From positions 1,488,001-1,552,000 of the forward strand of contig CP073762.1 of the NCBI GenBank assembly GCA_018399055.1: DNA of 64,000 nt, given 5' to 3'. Position 1 is the stretch's first letter. Each line of letters begins with the position of its first letter. Position numbers and translations under genes: made by a program. Origin of the DNA: Simkaniaceae bacterium. Its GTDB lineage: Bacteria > Chlamydiota > Chlamydiia > Chlamydiales > Simkaniaceae. Below the pieces are notes generated by a model that worked only from the letters and a program-made list of their open reading frames with translations, did no database searches and was not told the DNA's origin. Shown piece after piece: positions 19,120 to 28,631 of the stretch.

Positions 19120-20476
19120 ATCTATTCTAAATGCTGATGAATCGATCATTGGGCAAACAGTTGTTGTTTGTGGATGGATTCGTACCCTCCGCGATCAAAA
19201 AACCTTTGCATTTATTGAACTGACGGATGGCTCTTCCTTTTCAAATTTTCAGGTGATTGCTCAAATAGACATGATTGAAAACCTCTCGACTGGAGCCGCT
19301 GTCGCTATTTCTGGAGAGATTGTAAAAAGTCCTGGAAATAAGCAAAAATATGAGATGCAGGCGAAAGAATTAAAACTGATTGGAGCCTGCCCAAACGACT
19401 ACCCTCTTCAGAAAAAACGCCATTCTTTTGACTTCCTCCGCACCATTGCCCACTTGAGACCTAGAACAAACACGCAAGGCGCTGTAGCACGTGTCCGAAG
19501 CCGTTTGGCATACACGACCCACCGCTTTTTCCAAGAAAAGGGGTATGTTTACCTTCAGTCTCCTATTATCACTGGTAGTGATTGCGAAGGAGCAGGAGAA
19601 ATGTTCCAGGTTACAACACTCAACCTTGATAACCCTCCTAAAACAAAGGAAGGAAAGGTCGACTATTCAAAAGACTTTTTCTCGCAGCCGACCTTTCTCA
19701 CTGTATCTGGGCAACTCAACGGAGAGGCCTATGCAACAGCCCTTTCTGATATCTACACATTTGGACCAACATTCCGCGCTGAAAACTCTCATACCTCTCG
19801 TCATTTGGCTGAATTTTGGATGATTGAGCCAGAGCTTGCTTTTGCAGATCTTCCAATGATTACAGACCTTGCTGAAGAATATCTCAAAGCACTTGTGGGT
19901 GATATCCTTGACAATTGCGAAGAAGATTTGCAGTTCTTTAATCAGTTCATCGAAAAGGGCCTAATTGATCGCCTAACGCATGTCAAAAATGTTCCTTTTG
20001 CCCGTCTGACTTACACCAAGGCAGTCGAGATTCTTGAGAAATCAGGCCGCTCTTTCGAGTACCCTGTAAAATGGGGAAGCGATCTTCAATCAGAACATGA
20101 GCGCTATATTGCGGAAGAGCATTGCAAAGCACCAGTTATCTTGACCGACTACCCTAAAGAGATTAAAGCTTTTTATATGAGAGAAAATGATGACGGAAAA
20201 ACCGTAGCCGCTCTTGATGTGCTTGTTCCTAAAGTGGGCGAAATTATCGGGGGTTCTCAGAGGGAAGAACGCTATGATCTTTTGAAATCAAAGTTCGAAA
20301 ATCATGGCCTCGACATCGAAACCTATAAGTGGTACCTCGATCTCCGCAAGTACGGATCGGTTCCTCACGGCGGCTTTGGCCTAGGCTTCGAACGCCTTGT
20401 CCAATTCACTACTGGGGTCGATAACATCCGGGACGCGATTGCCTTTCCACGTATTCCTGGCAGCTGCGACTTCTAG
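19070..20476 (+). CDS. asnS: Asparaginyl-tRNA synthetase
   Basis: Class IIb aminoacyl-tRNA synthetase that charges tRNA-Asn. It has 468 aa. The N-terminal OB fold is VVCGWIRTLRDQKTFAFIEL. Class II motif 2 is FRAENSHTSRHLAEFWMIEPE and motif 3 is GGFGLGFERLVQF. ATG 19070 is the only plausible start, because no other ATG, GTG or TTG lies before the conserved start of the OB domain. It sits inside the end of nfo. It was therefore probably expressed from the nfo promoter, which the truncation removed; a new promoter inside the nfo remnant would be needed for this essential gene. Confidence 0.95.
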   Translation: MKSQCYAPSLSSRKKIKSILNADESIIGQTVVVCGWIRTLRDQKTFAFIELTDGSSFSNFQVIAQIDMIENLSTGAAVAISGEIVKSPGNKQKYEMQAKELKLIGACPNDYPLQKKRHSFDFLRTIAHLRPRTNTQGAVARVRSRLAYTTHRFFQEKGYVYLQSPIITGSDCEGAGEMFQVTTLNLDNPPKTKEGKVDYSKDFFSQPTFLTVSGQLNGEAYATALSDIYTFGPTFRAENSHTSRHLAEFWMIEPELAFADLPMITDLAEEYLKALVGDILDNCEEDLQFFNQFIEKGLIDRLTHVKNVPFARLTYTKAVEILEKSGRSFEYPVKWGSDLQSEHERYIAEEHCKAPVILTDYPKEIKAFYMRENDDGKTVAALDVLVPKVGEIIGGSQREERYDLLKSKFENHGLDIETYKWYLDLRKYGSVPHGGFGLGFERLVQFTTGVDNIRDAIAFPRIPGSCDF

Positions 20477-20787
20477 AAACCAAGCTCCTAGGAATTTTAG
20501 CAAATGGCAGGGCATTAGAAGAAACGGGAGATTCTAGACAATTTTTTTGCAAGAAGTCTTATAAAGAAGCAAGCCGGAATCTTTGAAGGATTTCAAACCC
20601 CATGGATGCTAGGTAATAACTAGAATGCTTGCGGTCTTCAAAAATGAACCCTTGCTTAACATCACTTTTTCAGTACTCATGCGCCGTCTTAAGTAAAATC
20701 CTGTAAAAATCGGCAATTTCTTGATCCGAAACGGTGACCTTGGGATTTTCTTTGAATAATTCTTGCAAATTAAAAAATTCACTTACT
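20477..20787. other. Gene-poor stretch with a possible short coding remnant
   Basis: No full gene. On the minus strand, 20670-20792 is open for 41 codons and reads like natural protein sequence (for example KVTVSDQEIADFYRILL ending TAHEY and a stop). It has no ATG start, and it runs into the promoter of the second giant gene. It may be the tail of a lost gene. Nothing recognisable was seen in 20477-20669. Confidence 0.3.
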
Positions 20788-20817
20788 TTGACCTATATTG
20801 CTGCACTGTGAGATAAT
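20788..20817 (+). promoter_or_regulatory. Promoter of giant toxin gene 2
   Basis: TTGACC at 20788-20793, an 18-bp spacer and GATAAT at 20812-20817. It has the same downstream leader and ribosome-binding GGGA as toxin gene 1. The spacer sequences of the two copies differ while the -35, -10 and leader are kept, which supports function. Confidence 0.65.
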
Positions 20818-20846
20818 CCCCCCGATTTTGTTAGAATAGGGAAAAG

Positions 20847-23800
20847 ATGACAGAACAACTCAGTAGACACCCACGTAGACAGATAGAGCCACATCCACTC
20901 GATGGAGCTTTCTCCATCGCAATTAAGCTCATCACTACTCCTTTTAGAGGGCTGCACTACATAGAAAAATCCCTCACCGGAACCTACACAGCAGACCAAG
21001 ACTTCTTCTCTCGCTACCATTGGACAAAGCACCACGTAGAAGATCTCCATAAAAGCCTCTCCTCGCCTAACTTCTGGGTTAAGTGGAGCAGGCAAGGGAA
21101 TGCCACCTACATCGAAATCCAAGATCAACTTTCAACCCTTCATCGAGAACGCGAAAAAGCTCGCGCCATCTACCAGCGCCAACGCTACTACCGAGGACGC
21201 CCAATCCTTAGAGATCTTTCAACAAGAGCCATTGCATGCACAGATCTGTCCTCCATTGATCAACGGCTCCATGACATCCACCTGCGCACAACAAAAGCAA
21301 GTGGCCAGTCCTACATCGACAAAAAACAAAAAGACGCTACAGAGATCCAAACGTCTATCGCATCCCTCAAAAGCACCCCCATAGAGTCAAGTTGGGAAAC
21401 CTGGCTCCTTAAACACCAAACCACCTGCCGCTCCATACAATCGAGCATCTCAGCCCTTAACCACACCACCTACCTCTGCGTCTCTGAAGGGAGAGAAAAA
21501 CTCCAAGGAATAAACACCCAAGATCTCAATACCCTTTTGTATAACGCCCTTGTTGATATCGCCAAAACCCACTACACCTCCCACGCCCAAAAAGAGTACC
21601 ACACCCTTTACGAGAGTACCCAAAGAAAGCTCAAAGCTCTTCAAGAAGACCACACTACCTACCACAAAACGTGGGGCAACTATCTCTGGAGTAACTGGGA
21701 AAAAGACCACCGGCAAGACGCCTACACCCTTCACATACAACTCTCCTGCCTAAGACATCTCCATAGTAATCTCATCGCCATCTCTAGAGATCCTCTGCCC
21801 AGTCTATATCCCCTCCAACAGACATTTAACTCCCTCTTCCGATCCTTTGTCCCTCCAGAAGAACACGCTCCCTTCCGCTCCTCCGCTCCTGACACGTGGC
21901 AACACCACCCCCACCGAGGGAGCATCATCCACACAGGAGAGCCACACCTTACAAACACCCTGCAACTCGCCTTTTCCGACCCAAAGCTTGCTGCACAAAC
22001 AACCACAGAAAACAGACAACTCAAGCAGCTCTATCACCAGTTCCTAAACACCACATGGAACATCCAGTGGGACGCACTCTACCAACTCATTACAAAACCC
22101 ACTCCTCAAAAACCAACGCACCCTTACCAGCAATTCATCGCTACCTACCAAAAACTGACCCCCACACATGCCGTCTACCCCTCAAGAAACGTGCGCCTAA
22201 ACCCAGAAGCCATTTTTTCCAATCAAACAATCCTCACCTTAGAATGCGCGCCCAACCAAGCCCAAGAAGAGCGTGTCCCCGCCGACACCCTAGAAACCCT
22301 CCTTACAAAGCACTCCAATGCCCCTCAAGAAAAAACCTATTTCACCAGCCCCCCAGAATACCTCATCATCAACCTTCAGCGCACAAGAGAAAACCAAGAC
22401 ACTCCCATCGGGCTCCAAGAAGAGTTTTTCCTCCTGCCAACGCACACAACCTCACGTAAAGGAGCCGCCTACGAACTCATCTCCTTTACCTCCTCAGACA
22501 CCCACTACCGCAAAACCCCCTTCGGATACACCCGCATCAGCAACACCCTCGAAGAGATCACCCAACTCGACTTCCTCATCGCCGCACAAACAGCCTCAAC
22601 GTGCGTGCTGCGCCGCAGTGACACAAACATCCCAGAACTAGAGCTTTTCCAAAGAGCCCAACAGAATCGACTCCACTTCAGCACCCTCCAATTTAAAATA
22701 AGCGCCATCCACGCTATCTATGGACAAAGCACCTTTAAGATCCCAGCGCCCCATCAAACAACCTTCCAACATCTTGTCGACTTTATTCAGTGCGTCGCCA
22801 AAACCTCCTCACTACCAGAGCGCATGTTTGGTAAAAACCCCAATGACGATCTTGAACGCACTTTCCAAAAACTCCCAAAAACCCTACAAACCTTCCTCCT
22901 AAACACCCTGCACGCTCCAAACAAAAACCCCGCCCTACTTAGAGACCTGCGCACACACCTCCTCACCTCAGAAGAGACCCTCTCCATCCCACCGATCGCT
23001 GGGCAGCAACAACACGACGTAGACCGCTTCGTCCTCACCCTCATCGCCGACAGACTCGTCAAACACTTCGCATCTCATACAGAAAGCATCCTCAAAAATG
23101 AAGACCAGCTCTTCCTCCTTCAAGCAACCCTCCACGCAGTCTCTCAAAACGTGCAAGCCAAACGGAAAAGAGTCATCCGCTACAGCGCCGCTGCCGAAGA
23201 AACCATCCAACTCACCGTCACCCTTGTCTTTTCTAACTACCTCGAAAAAGGAGAAGAGTTCCTCATCAGGCAAGCTATTTCAAGTGGAACACGTCTCATT
23301 ACCGTTATGGGAGATCCCCTCCAAGAATCCCGCCTCTTCCAAACCGCCATGCGCACCACCACAGCAATCATCCTCCTTGGCCAGTCCCTCGATAACCCCG
23401 AGCTCTCCGAACAAGATGTCCGGAATACCGGCATCCAGTTCTTCGCCCGTCAAGGCATCGCACTCATCTCCCTAGAAAGCGTCCCCCAACCTGTTCAAGA
23501 CCTCGCCATCGCCACCCTCTCCACAGCTATCTTTAGAAGCCCCTCCCATCTCATCAACTGGGGCGTCTCCACCACCTTTACCCTCATCAACACTGCCCTC
23601 ATCGATGATCTTCCCCCAGATGTTCCTCAATCCACCTACAACTTCTACCGCGCCCGCATCCTCAATCCCCTATTAACAAACGGTGCCCTCCAGGCCTTCA
23701 CAGCCGAAAAAGCCACCCAGCTAACTCTCTATCTCCTCCGCTCCCCAGAAGATAACGACCACGCCACCGAAGACCCCACCCCTACCGTCCCTGTAGAAGA

Positions 23801-26318
23801 AGTAGCACCTGAAACAGTCACTCCTCCCACACCAGAAGAAATCCAAGAGCGCATTGCACAACTCACTGAACCCAAGCTTGTTCATAGAGAATACTACATC
23901 GACAGCTCCAATACAATTTTTGATAACCCCCAACTAGAAGGAACAGAATACGGAGATTTCAACTCACGAGAGGAGGCACAGCAGTTTATCAAGCTATTAA
24001 AAGGACAAAACCTTGCAGACAACAATCGAAAGCTCACCCTCTACAACCTCAAAGTCAAAGCCCTCCTCCTTGGCGTTTCCCCAGACCAGCTCCCTAGCGA
24101 TCCACAATTCTCTCAGTTCAACCTTTCCCTTCGAGTTGATGAAGACAAAGCCAAACTCTATAGAGGAGAGCAACGAGTCTTTAAAGTCTCTAAAGGAACA
24201 GTCAAAAAACCACCCGAACGATTTAAAAAAGGGATCACCGAAGCAAAAAAACATATCCATACCCACAACGTCAATAATGATGCGCTCCTCCAGACTTTCG
24301 AATCAGACATTCAAGCCCTTTTTCCCGCGCATATCATGGCTCCCAATCCCATCCAAAAAGCCTTTCCTATTATCAAGCACACCAACACCGTCTGCACCCA
24401 AACATCTGCTGGGGAAATTGCCGACCGCGTGACCTTCCACACAAGAGAACAAGCAGAATCGATCAGAACATTTCAAGCTGATCATGAAGCTGATATATAC
24501 ACATGTCAAACCACATCTTTTGAAATGGAAAAGCAAGCGGTTCAACATGGAGTCGCCATAGAATCCCTTCCAGAATGCGGAGCCTTTGTCCAAACCCAGC
24601 TGCAAGTAAAAGTCCATGGCGACCGACATTTCTCCCTCCTCATCAACGGCAAAACAGCCCACACCTTTACAGGCGCGAAAGCCTTCACTCAATTAGATGA
24701 CAAGCTCTCCCAATACCGAACATCAAACCGCGGAGCCAACCAGCGCACCTTAAACCAGCATCAAACACAGCTCTCGTCGCTTACTAACACGCCCATTACC
24801 CAAACAAAACCCACACCCTCCGAAAGAAGCCGTCTCATAGGTGAGATGCTCCCTCCCGTTAAAACAGAAAAAGAACATGGCGCATGGTTCAGAGGATGGC
24901 GCACCGCAAAAGCCACCGGCTCCAAAGGAGTCCAGTGGTTCAGAGATATCGGACTCGCTGAGGCCTCCGTTAATATTGCAAGCACAGGCATCAACGCCCC
25001 TAAACCCACACACTCCACACCCAGCTACGCAGGGGCCTACGGCCCTGAGGTTGCAAGAACCCCTTCTATTCCTGCGCCCTCTTACACTCACGCTGCCGCC
25101 ACATCATCCCCAGTAGAAAACCGGGGATGGCAAAACGTTGAAGAGATGCAGCAACATCAGATATTCGAGAGGAATATGGCCTACCAGTCTCCTGTTCACA
25201 GTTCTCTGCAGACACCGATCGACTACCAAACCCTGTGGGGAGAGGGAGTCGGACCAGAGGTCCAATTCCCTCCAACAGATCTTAGAATGCTAGGAAGGAA
25301 TGCAGAGCTTCCTAAAGGATCTATGGATCAAAGACAGATCCAAATGGCAGGACTCATCCCTAATGGAGGCTATCCTAATCCATCCCAAATCGAAGCCATT
25401 CAAAGAATAGTCGTTAACGATTTTACAAAAAGCCTTCCAAAGGGTGGTGCTAAAATCTTAGAAGCTGTGTGCACCTTAATGCTTCCTGATATGTCTGATG
25501 TGCCGGGAGCCGAGGATCCTAGAGAACATTTCAAGCGATTTTCTAACAACGTTCTAATGAAATATGACGATCTGGTAAAAATCCAAGACCCCCATTCTTT
25601 TGGTGCAAAAGCTGGAGAATTTGTTGGTGAGATGATTGCTCTTGGAGGTATTGGAAAGGTTATCAGAGTCGCTGAGGGAATCAGTGTGTTGGGGATGGCT
25701 TTTGAAGGGGGAATGGTAGGCCTCGTCGTCTCCGAGGCTCATGACACCGACAAAGTTGCCGGGGTAGCTTTTGGATTTGCTGGTGGTGCCGCTATTGGTA
25801 CGCTCTTCTCTAGGAGTGGTAGAGAGATACAATCCTTAATCGATAGGATACAGATAAAACCTCAGAGATATAGCAATGAATTACACTTCTTGAGAGCTAT
25901 TAACGATCCAGGATTTAGAAGTGGGTTTGTTAGTGATAAGGCTGTTGCCAGGTTGACTGAGAGGCATGTTAGGGCAATAACACCGACATTTAGACCGGGA
26001 TACTGCGGGCCCCCTATCTCTCCATCTCCAGCTACAAAACATTTTTCTCAAGTCCAAGAATATGGAAAAGCCTCTTATAAATTTCTAGAAAATGGTAGAA
26101 ATAGATATTATTTACCAATAAAAACAGCTAAAATAAGAGGGAAAATGATTGGAACTAGGAAAGTTAGGGAATGGGATCATAAAACAGGATCAAAGAAGAC
26201 GTGGTTTGAAACAATTGATGAAAATGGTAGAGTCAGGATTGTTCGTCCTGAAAGAAATGATGGTGTAAAAATACATTATATTTTTGATGAGAATGGTGTT
26301 TTTGAGGGTATAAGATGA
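20847..26318 (+). CDS. Giant polymorphic-toxin-like protein 2, unknown basic tip
   Basis: 1823 aa, paralogue of the 9934-15684 protein. Residues 1-280 are similar, about 283-905 read as identical, about 906-1500 are diverged but alignable, and the linker has the MQQHQIFERNMAYQSP variant. One LPDMSDVPGAEDP motif is present, and the Gly-rich hydrophobic region (FVGEMIALGGIGKVIRVAEG) is conserved. The junction is of the second class, FRSGFVSDKAVARL, near residue 1690. The C-terminal about 120 aa are unrelated to tip 1: basic and strand-rich, with KVREWDHKTGSKKTW, GRVRIVRPE and HYIFDENGVFEG. This looks like a compact nuclease-type tip, possibly an RNase, but I cannot name the family. The stop overlaps a small gene by ATGA. 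The trunk has the same C-ending codon bias; the tip is AT-rich. Confidence 0.78.
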   Translation: MTEQLSRHPRRQIEPHPLDGAFSIAIKLITTPFRGLHYIEKSLTGTYTADQDFFSRYHWTKHHVEDLHKSLSSPNFWVKWSRQGNATYIEIQDQLSTLHREREKARAIYQRQRYYRGRPILRDLSTRAIACTDLSSIDQRLHDIHLRTTKASGQSYIDKKQKDATEIQTSIASLKSTPIESSWETWLLKHQTTCRSIQSSISALNHTTYLCVSEGREKLQGINTQDLNTLLYNALVDIAKTHYTSHAQKEYHTLYESTQRKLKALQEDHTTYHKTWGNYLWSNWEKDHRQDAYTLHIQLSCLRHLHSNLIAISRDPLPSLYPLQQTFNSLFRSFVPPEEHAPFRSSAPDTWQHHPHRGSIIHTGEPHLTNTLQLAFSDPKLAAQTTTENRQLKQLYHQFLNTTWNIQWDALYQLITKPTPQKPTHPYQQFIATYQKLTPTHAVYPSRNVRLNPEAIFSNQTILTLECAPNQAQEERVPADTLETLLTKHSNAPQEKTYFTSPPEYLIINLQRTRENQDTPIGLQEEFFLLPTHTTSRKGAAYELISFTSSDTHYRKTPFGYTRISNTLEEITQLDFLIAAQTASTCVLRRSDTNIPELELFQRAQQNRLHFSTLQFKISAIHAIYGQSTFKIPAPHQTTFQHLVDFIQCVAKTSSLPERMFGKNPNDDLERTFQKLPKTLQTFLLNTLHAPNKNPALLRDLRTHLLTSEETLSIPPIAGQQQHDVDRFVLTLIADRLVKHFASHTESILKNEDQLFLLQATLHAVSQNVQAKRKRVIRYSAAAEETIQLTVTLVFSNYLEKGEEFLIRQAISSGTRLITVMGDPLQESRLFQTAMRTTTAIILLGQSLDNPELSEQDVRNTGIQFFARQGIALISLESVPQPVQDLAIATLSTAIFRSPSHLINWGVSTTFTLINTALIDDLPPDVPQSTYNFYRARILNPLLTNGALQAFTAEKATQLTLYLLRSPEDNDHATEDPTPTVPVEEVAPETVTPPTPEEIQERIAQLTEPKLVHREYYIDSSNTIFDNPQLEGTEYGDFNSREEAQQFIKLLKGQNLADNNRKLTLYNLKVKALLLGVSPDQLPSDPQFSQFNLSLRVDEDKAKLYRGEQRVFKVSKGTVKKPPERFKKGITEAKKHIHTHNVNNDALLQTFESDIQALFPAHIMAPNPIQKAFPIIKHTNTVCTQTSAGEIADRVTFHTREQAESIRTFQADHEADIYTCQTTSFEMEKQAVQHGVAIESLPECGAFVQTQLQVKVHGDRHFSLLINGKTAHTFTGAKAFTQLDDKLSQYRTSNRGANQRTLNQHQTQLSSLTNTPITQTKPTPSERSRLIGEMLPPVKTEKEHGAWFRGWRTAKATGSKGVQWFRDIGLAEASVNIASTGINAPKPTHSTPSYAGAYGPEVARTPSIPAPSYTHAAATSSPVENRGWQNVEEMQQHQIFERNMAYQSPVHSSLQTPIDYQTLWGEGVGPEVQFPPTDLRMLGRNAELPKGSMDQRQIQMAGLIPNGGYPNPSQIEAIQRIVVNDFTKSLPKGGAKILEAVCTLMLPDMSDVPGAEDPREHFKRFSNNVLMKYDDLVKIQDPHSFGAKAGEFVGEMIALGGIGKVIRVAEGISVLGMAFEGGMVGLVVSEAHDTDKVAGVAFGFAGGAAIGTLFSRSGREIQSLIDRIQIKPQRYSNELHFLRAINDPGFRSGFVSDKAVARLTERHVRAITPTFRPGYCGPPISPSPATKHFSQVQEYGKASYKFLENGRNRYYLPIKTAKIRGKMIGTRKVREWDHKTGSKKTWFETIDENGRVRIVRPERNDGVKIHYIFDENGVFEGIR
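21693..23563 (+). repeat. Long direct repeat, copy 2 (identical trunk segment)
   Basis: Second copy of 10780-12650, in direct orientation 10,913 bp downstream. The interval contains asnS, so a simple recombination deletion between the copies would remove an essential gene. That may explain why conversion rather than loss is seen. Confidence 0.85.
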
Positions 26319-26737
26319 TTAAAGTATCACTGGAAGATATTAAAAATAAATTTGATGAGTTAATTGATGAAAAACTTACTAGAGAGCAAGTTTCTGCTTG
26401 GGCCTTAGAAAAAGAACAAGCCAATGATAATGAGCTACTAGAGTACTATCCGATTAACTGCCAACCGATTATTTTGGACGGAATACAGTATTTAACAGGG
26501 GTGGACCTTCCTACTACGGACAGAAAATATTTGTTCTGTAAGGAAGACTTTATTGATTACAAAAATCAACTATTTGATGATGACAGTGACCTTGTAAAAG
26601 GACTTCATGAGCATGTTAAAAATTGTCAGGAAGTAGAAAAAGAGCTTCTTGAATTTCAAGAAAAACATCCTAATCAATCTTATCAATTTTATATGGAGCA
26701 GGCAGAAAAAATGATGGATAGAAAAAAAATTAAATAA
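26315..26737 (+). CDS. Putative immunity protein for toxin 2
   Basis: 140 aa, acidic, helical, no signal peptide. It begins with the ATGA that closes toxin 2. It shows KLTREQVSAWALEKEQAND and GIQYLTGVDLPTTD followed by an aromatic, acidic YLFCKEDF. Such acidic helical proteins commonly bind basic nuclease tips, which fits the basic tip upstream. It is AT-rich like the tip. No family name is claimed, and the function is inferred from position. Confidence 0.68.
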   Translation: MIKVSLEDIKNKFDELIDEKLTREQVSAWALEKEQANDNELLEYYPINCQPIILDGIQYLTGVDLPTTDRKYLFCKEDFIDYKNQLFDDDSDLVKGLHEHVKNCQEVEKELLEFQEKHPNQSYQFYMEQAEKMMDRKKIK

Positions 26738-26778
26738 ACCCCTGAAGAAGTTTAACCCAGCGTTTCATAATCCTGGGT

Positions 26779-28631
26779 GCAAAAAAGCAACTCCAAACCT
26801 TTTTCCCCGCTCACATTATGGCTCCCAATCCCATCCAAAAAGCCTTTCCTATTATCAAGCACACCAACACCGTCTGCACACTAACCCCATCCGGGGAAGT
26901 CGCAGATCGCGTGACCTTTTCCACAAGAGATCAAGCCGAATCGATCAGAACATTCCATGCCGGCCATGACGTTGACCTCCACCAATGCCAAACCATCCGT
27001 TTTGAAATGGAGAAGCAAGCAGTGCAACAAGGCGCCTCCATCGAGTCCCTTCCCAAGAGCAAACCCTTTGTGCAAACCCAGCTGCAAGTCGAAGCCCATG
27101 GGAGTCGTCACTTCTCTCTACGCGTCAATGACAAAACCCACACCTTCACAGGCAAAGACGCCTTCACACAATTAGATGCTAAGCTCTCCCACTATAGAAC
27201 AGCAGACCGAGGAGCCAACCAACGCACCTTAAACCAGCACCAAACACAGCTCTCGTCCCTCACTAACACGCCCATTACCCAAACAAAACCCACACCCTCC
27301 GAAAGAAGCCGTCTCATAGGTGAGATGCTCCCTCCCGTTAAAACAGAAAAAGAACATGGCGCATGGTTCAGAGGATGGCGCACCGCAAAAGCCACCGGCT
27401 CCAAAGGAGTCCAGTGGCTAAGAGACATCGGTCTCGCTGGAGTCTCCGTTGACGTTGCACAAACAGGCATCAACGCACCCAAGCCGACAAATTCCACACC
27501 CGGCTACGCAGGGACCTACGGTCCAGATGTTGCAAGAACCCCTTCTACCCCTGCGCCCTTACAAACTCACTCCGCCGCCACACCATCCCCAGTAAAAAAC
27601 TGGGGATGGCAAGATGTCGAAGAGATGCAGCAACACAAGGTCCTCGATGCCCTCGAAAACGCCATCAACACAAACCGCCAAACTTTCAGCGGCATGCCTC
27701 AAGCCCCCATCGATTACCAGACCCTATGGGGTGAGGGAGTTGGACCAGAGGTCCAATTCCCTCCAATGGAGATTAGTGGTTTGGGGCGAAGTGAAGCCTC
27801 AGATTTAAGATCATCACATGGTAACCTTCTTCAAATGACAGGGCTTTTACCATTTGTTGTTAGCAAAATCATTCCAGAACAAACTCAAATCAAGATCGAA
27901 ACATGGGTTAACAACTATATTCAACAATGGAAAGACGATCCAATAGCAGCTAGAAAAACCCTGGATCTTTGTTTGCTCCTAGGAGCTAAAAAAGGCGTTG
28001 TGATTGCTATTCAAGCTTTTGAGCAACCGAGTTTAAAGACTAAACCAAATACCGTTGGATTAATGGAGGTTTCGGATAGATTCGACAATTGGTTTGCTCA
28101 GAAAGTAAGTATTGACCTCACCTCACCAAATGCTCAAATGGGGATGTTTATTGGGGAATTTGCTATGCCACTTCCTTTGGTCGGGGCATTTAAGAACTGT
28201 ACGAAGGTCGGGAAAGAAGCTTTTGTATTCATGAGACAATCTACTAAATTCATGAAACCTCAGCCATTACTTAATAGAACACTCGCATTTCCTCAGGGTT
28301 TTGGGCAGCAGGTAAGGGCTATTGAAGCGTTGCAACAACCTGTTTATCGGAGTGGGTTTGCTAGTGAGAAAGCGATTCAGCAAGCTAGGAAAGCTGTTAA
28401 TTTACCAGCATTTAAAAAGATGGCAATTAAATTGGATCATGCTGCGTCTGGTCATTTAACTGATGGTTATAGAGCTATGTGTAAGGGATCTAAAAAAACA
28501 GTTTTCCCAGAGGGAACAACCAAAGAGAAACTTGAAATAATAATAGAACATGTTTATAAAAACTGCAAAAAGGTAAGAACACAAGCAGAAGGGAAAATAA
28601 TTGTAATTGGGGAATATGAGGGGCAAAAAGT
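26779..28631 (+). pseudogene. Headless toxin cassette 3 with EndoU-like tip, split by IS
   Basis: Reads in frame from about 26779 (QLQTFFPAHIMAP, matching about residue 1150 of the giants) through linker, variant MQQHKVLDALENAINTNRQ, GEGVGPEVQFPP, a new middle part, and the class-two junction VYRSGFASEKAIQQA. There is no start codon with a ribosome site and no promoter. The tip shows KLDHAASGHLTDGYRA, SKKTVFPEGTTKEKLEIIIE and IVIGEYEG. This is the His, Gly-His and Lys-x-x-FP arrangement seen in bacterial EndoU-type ribonuclease toxins (inference). The coding frame is cut at 28631/28632 by an IS903-like element; the following codons up to the stop at 28731 are IS sequence. Confidence 0.72.
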
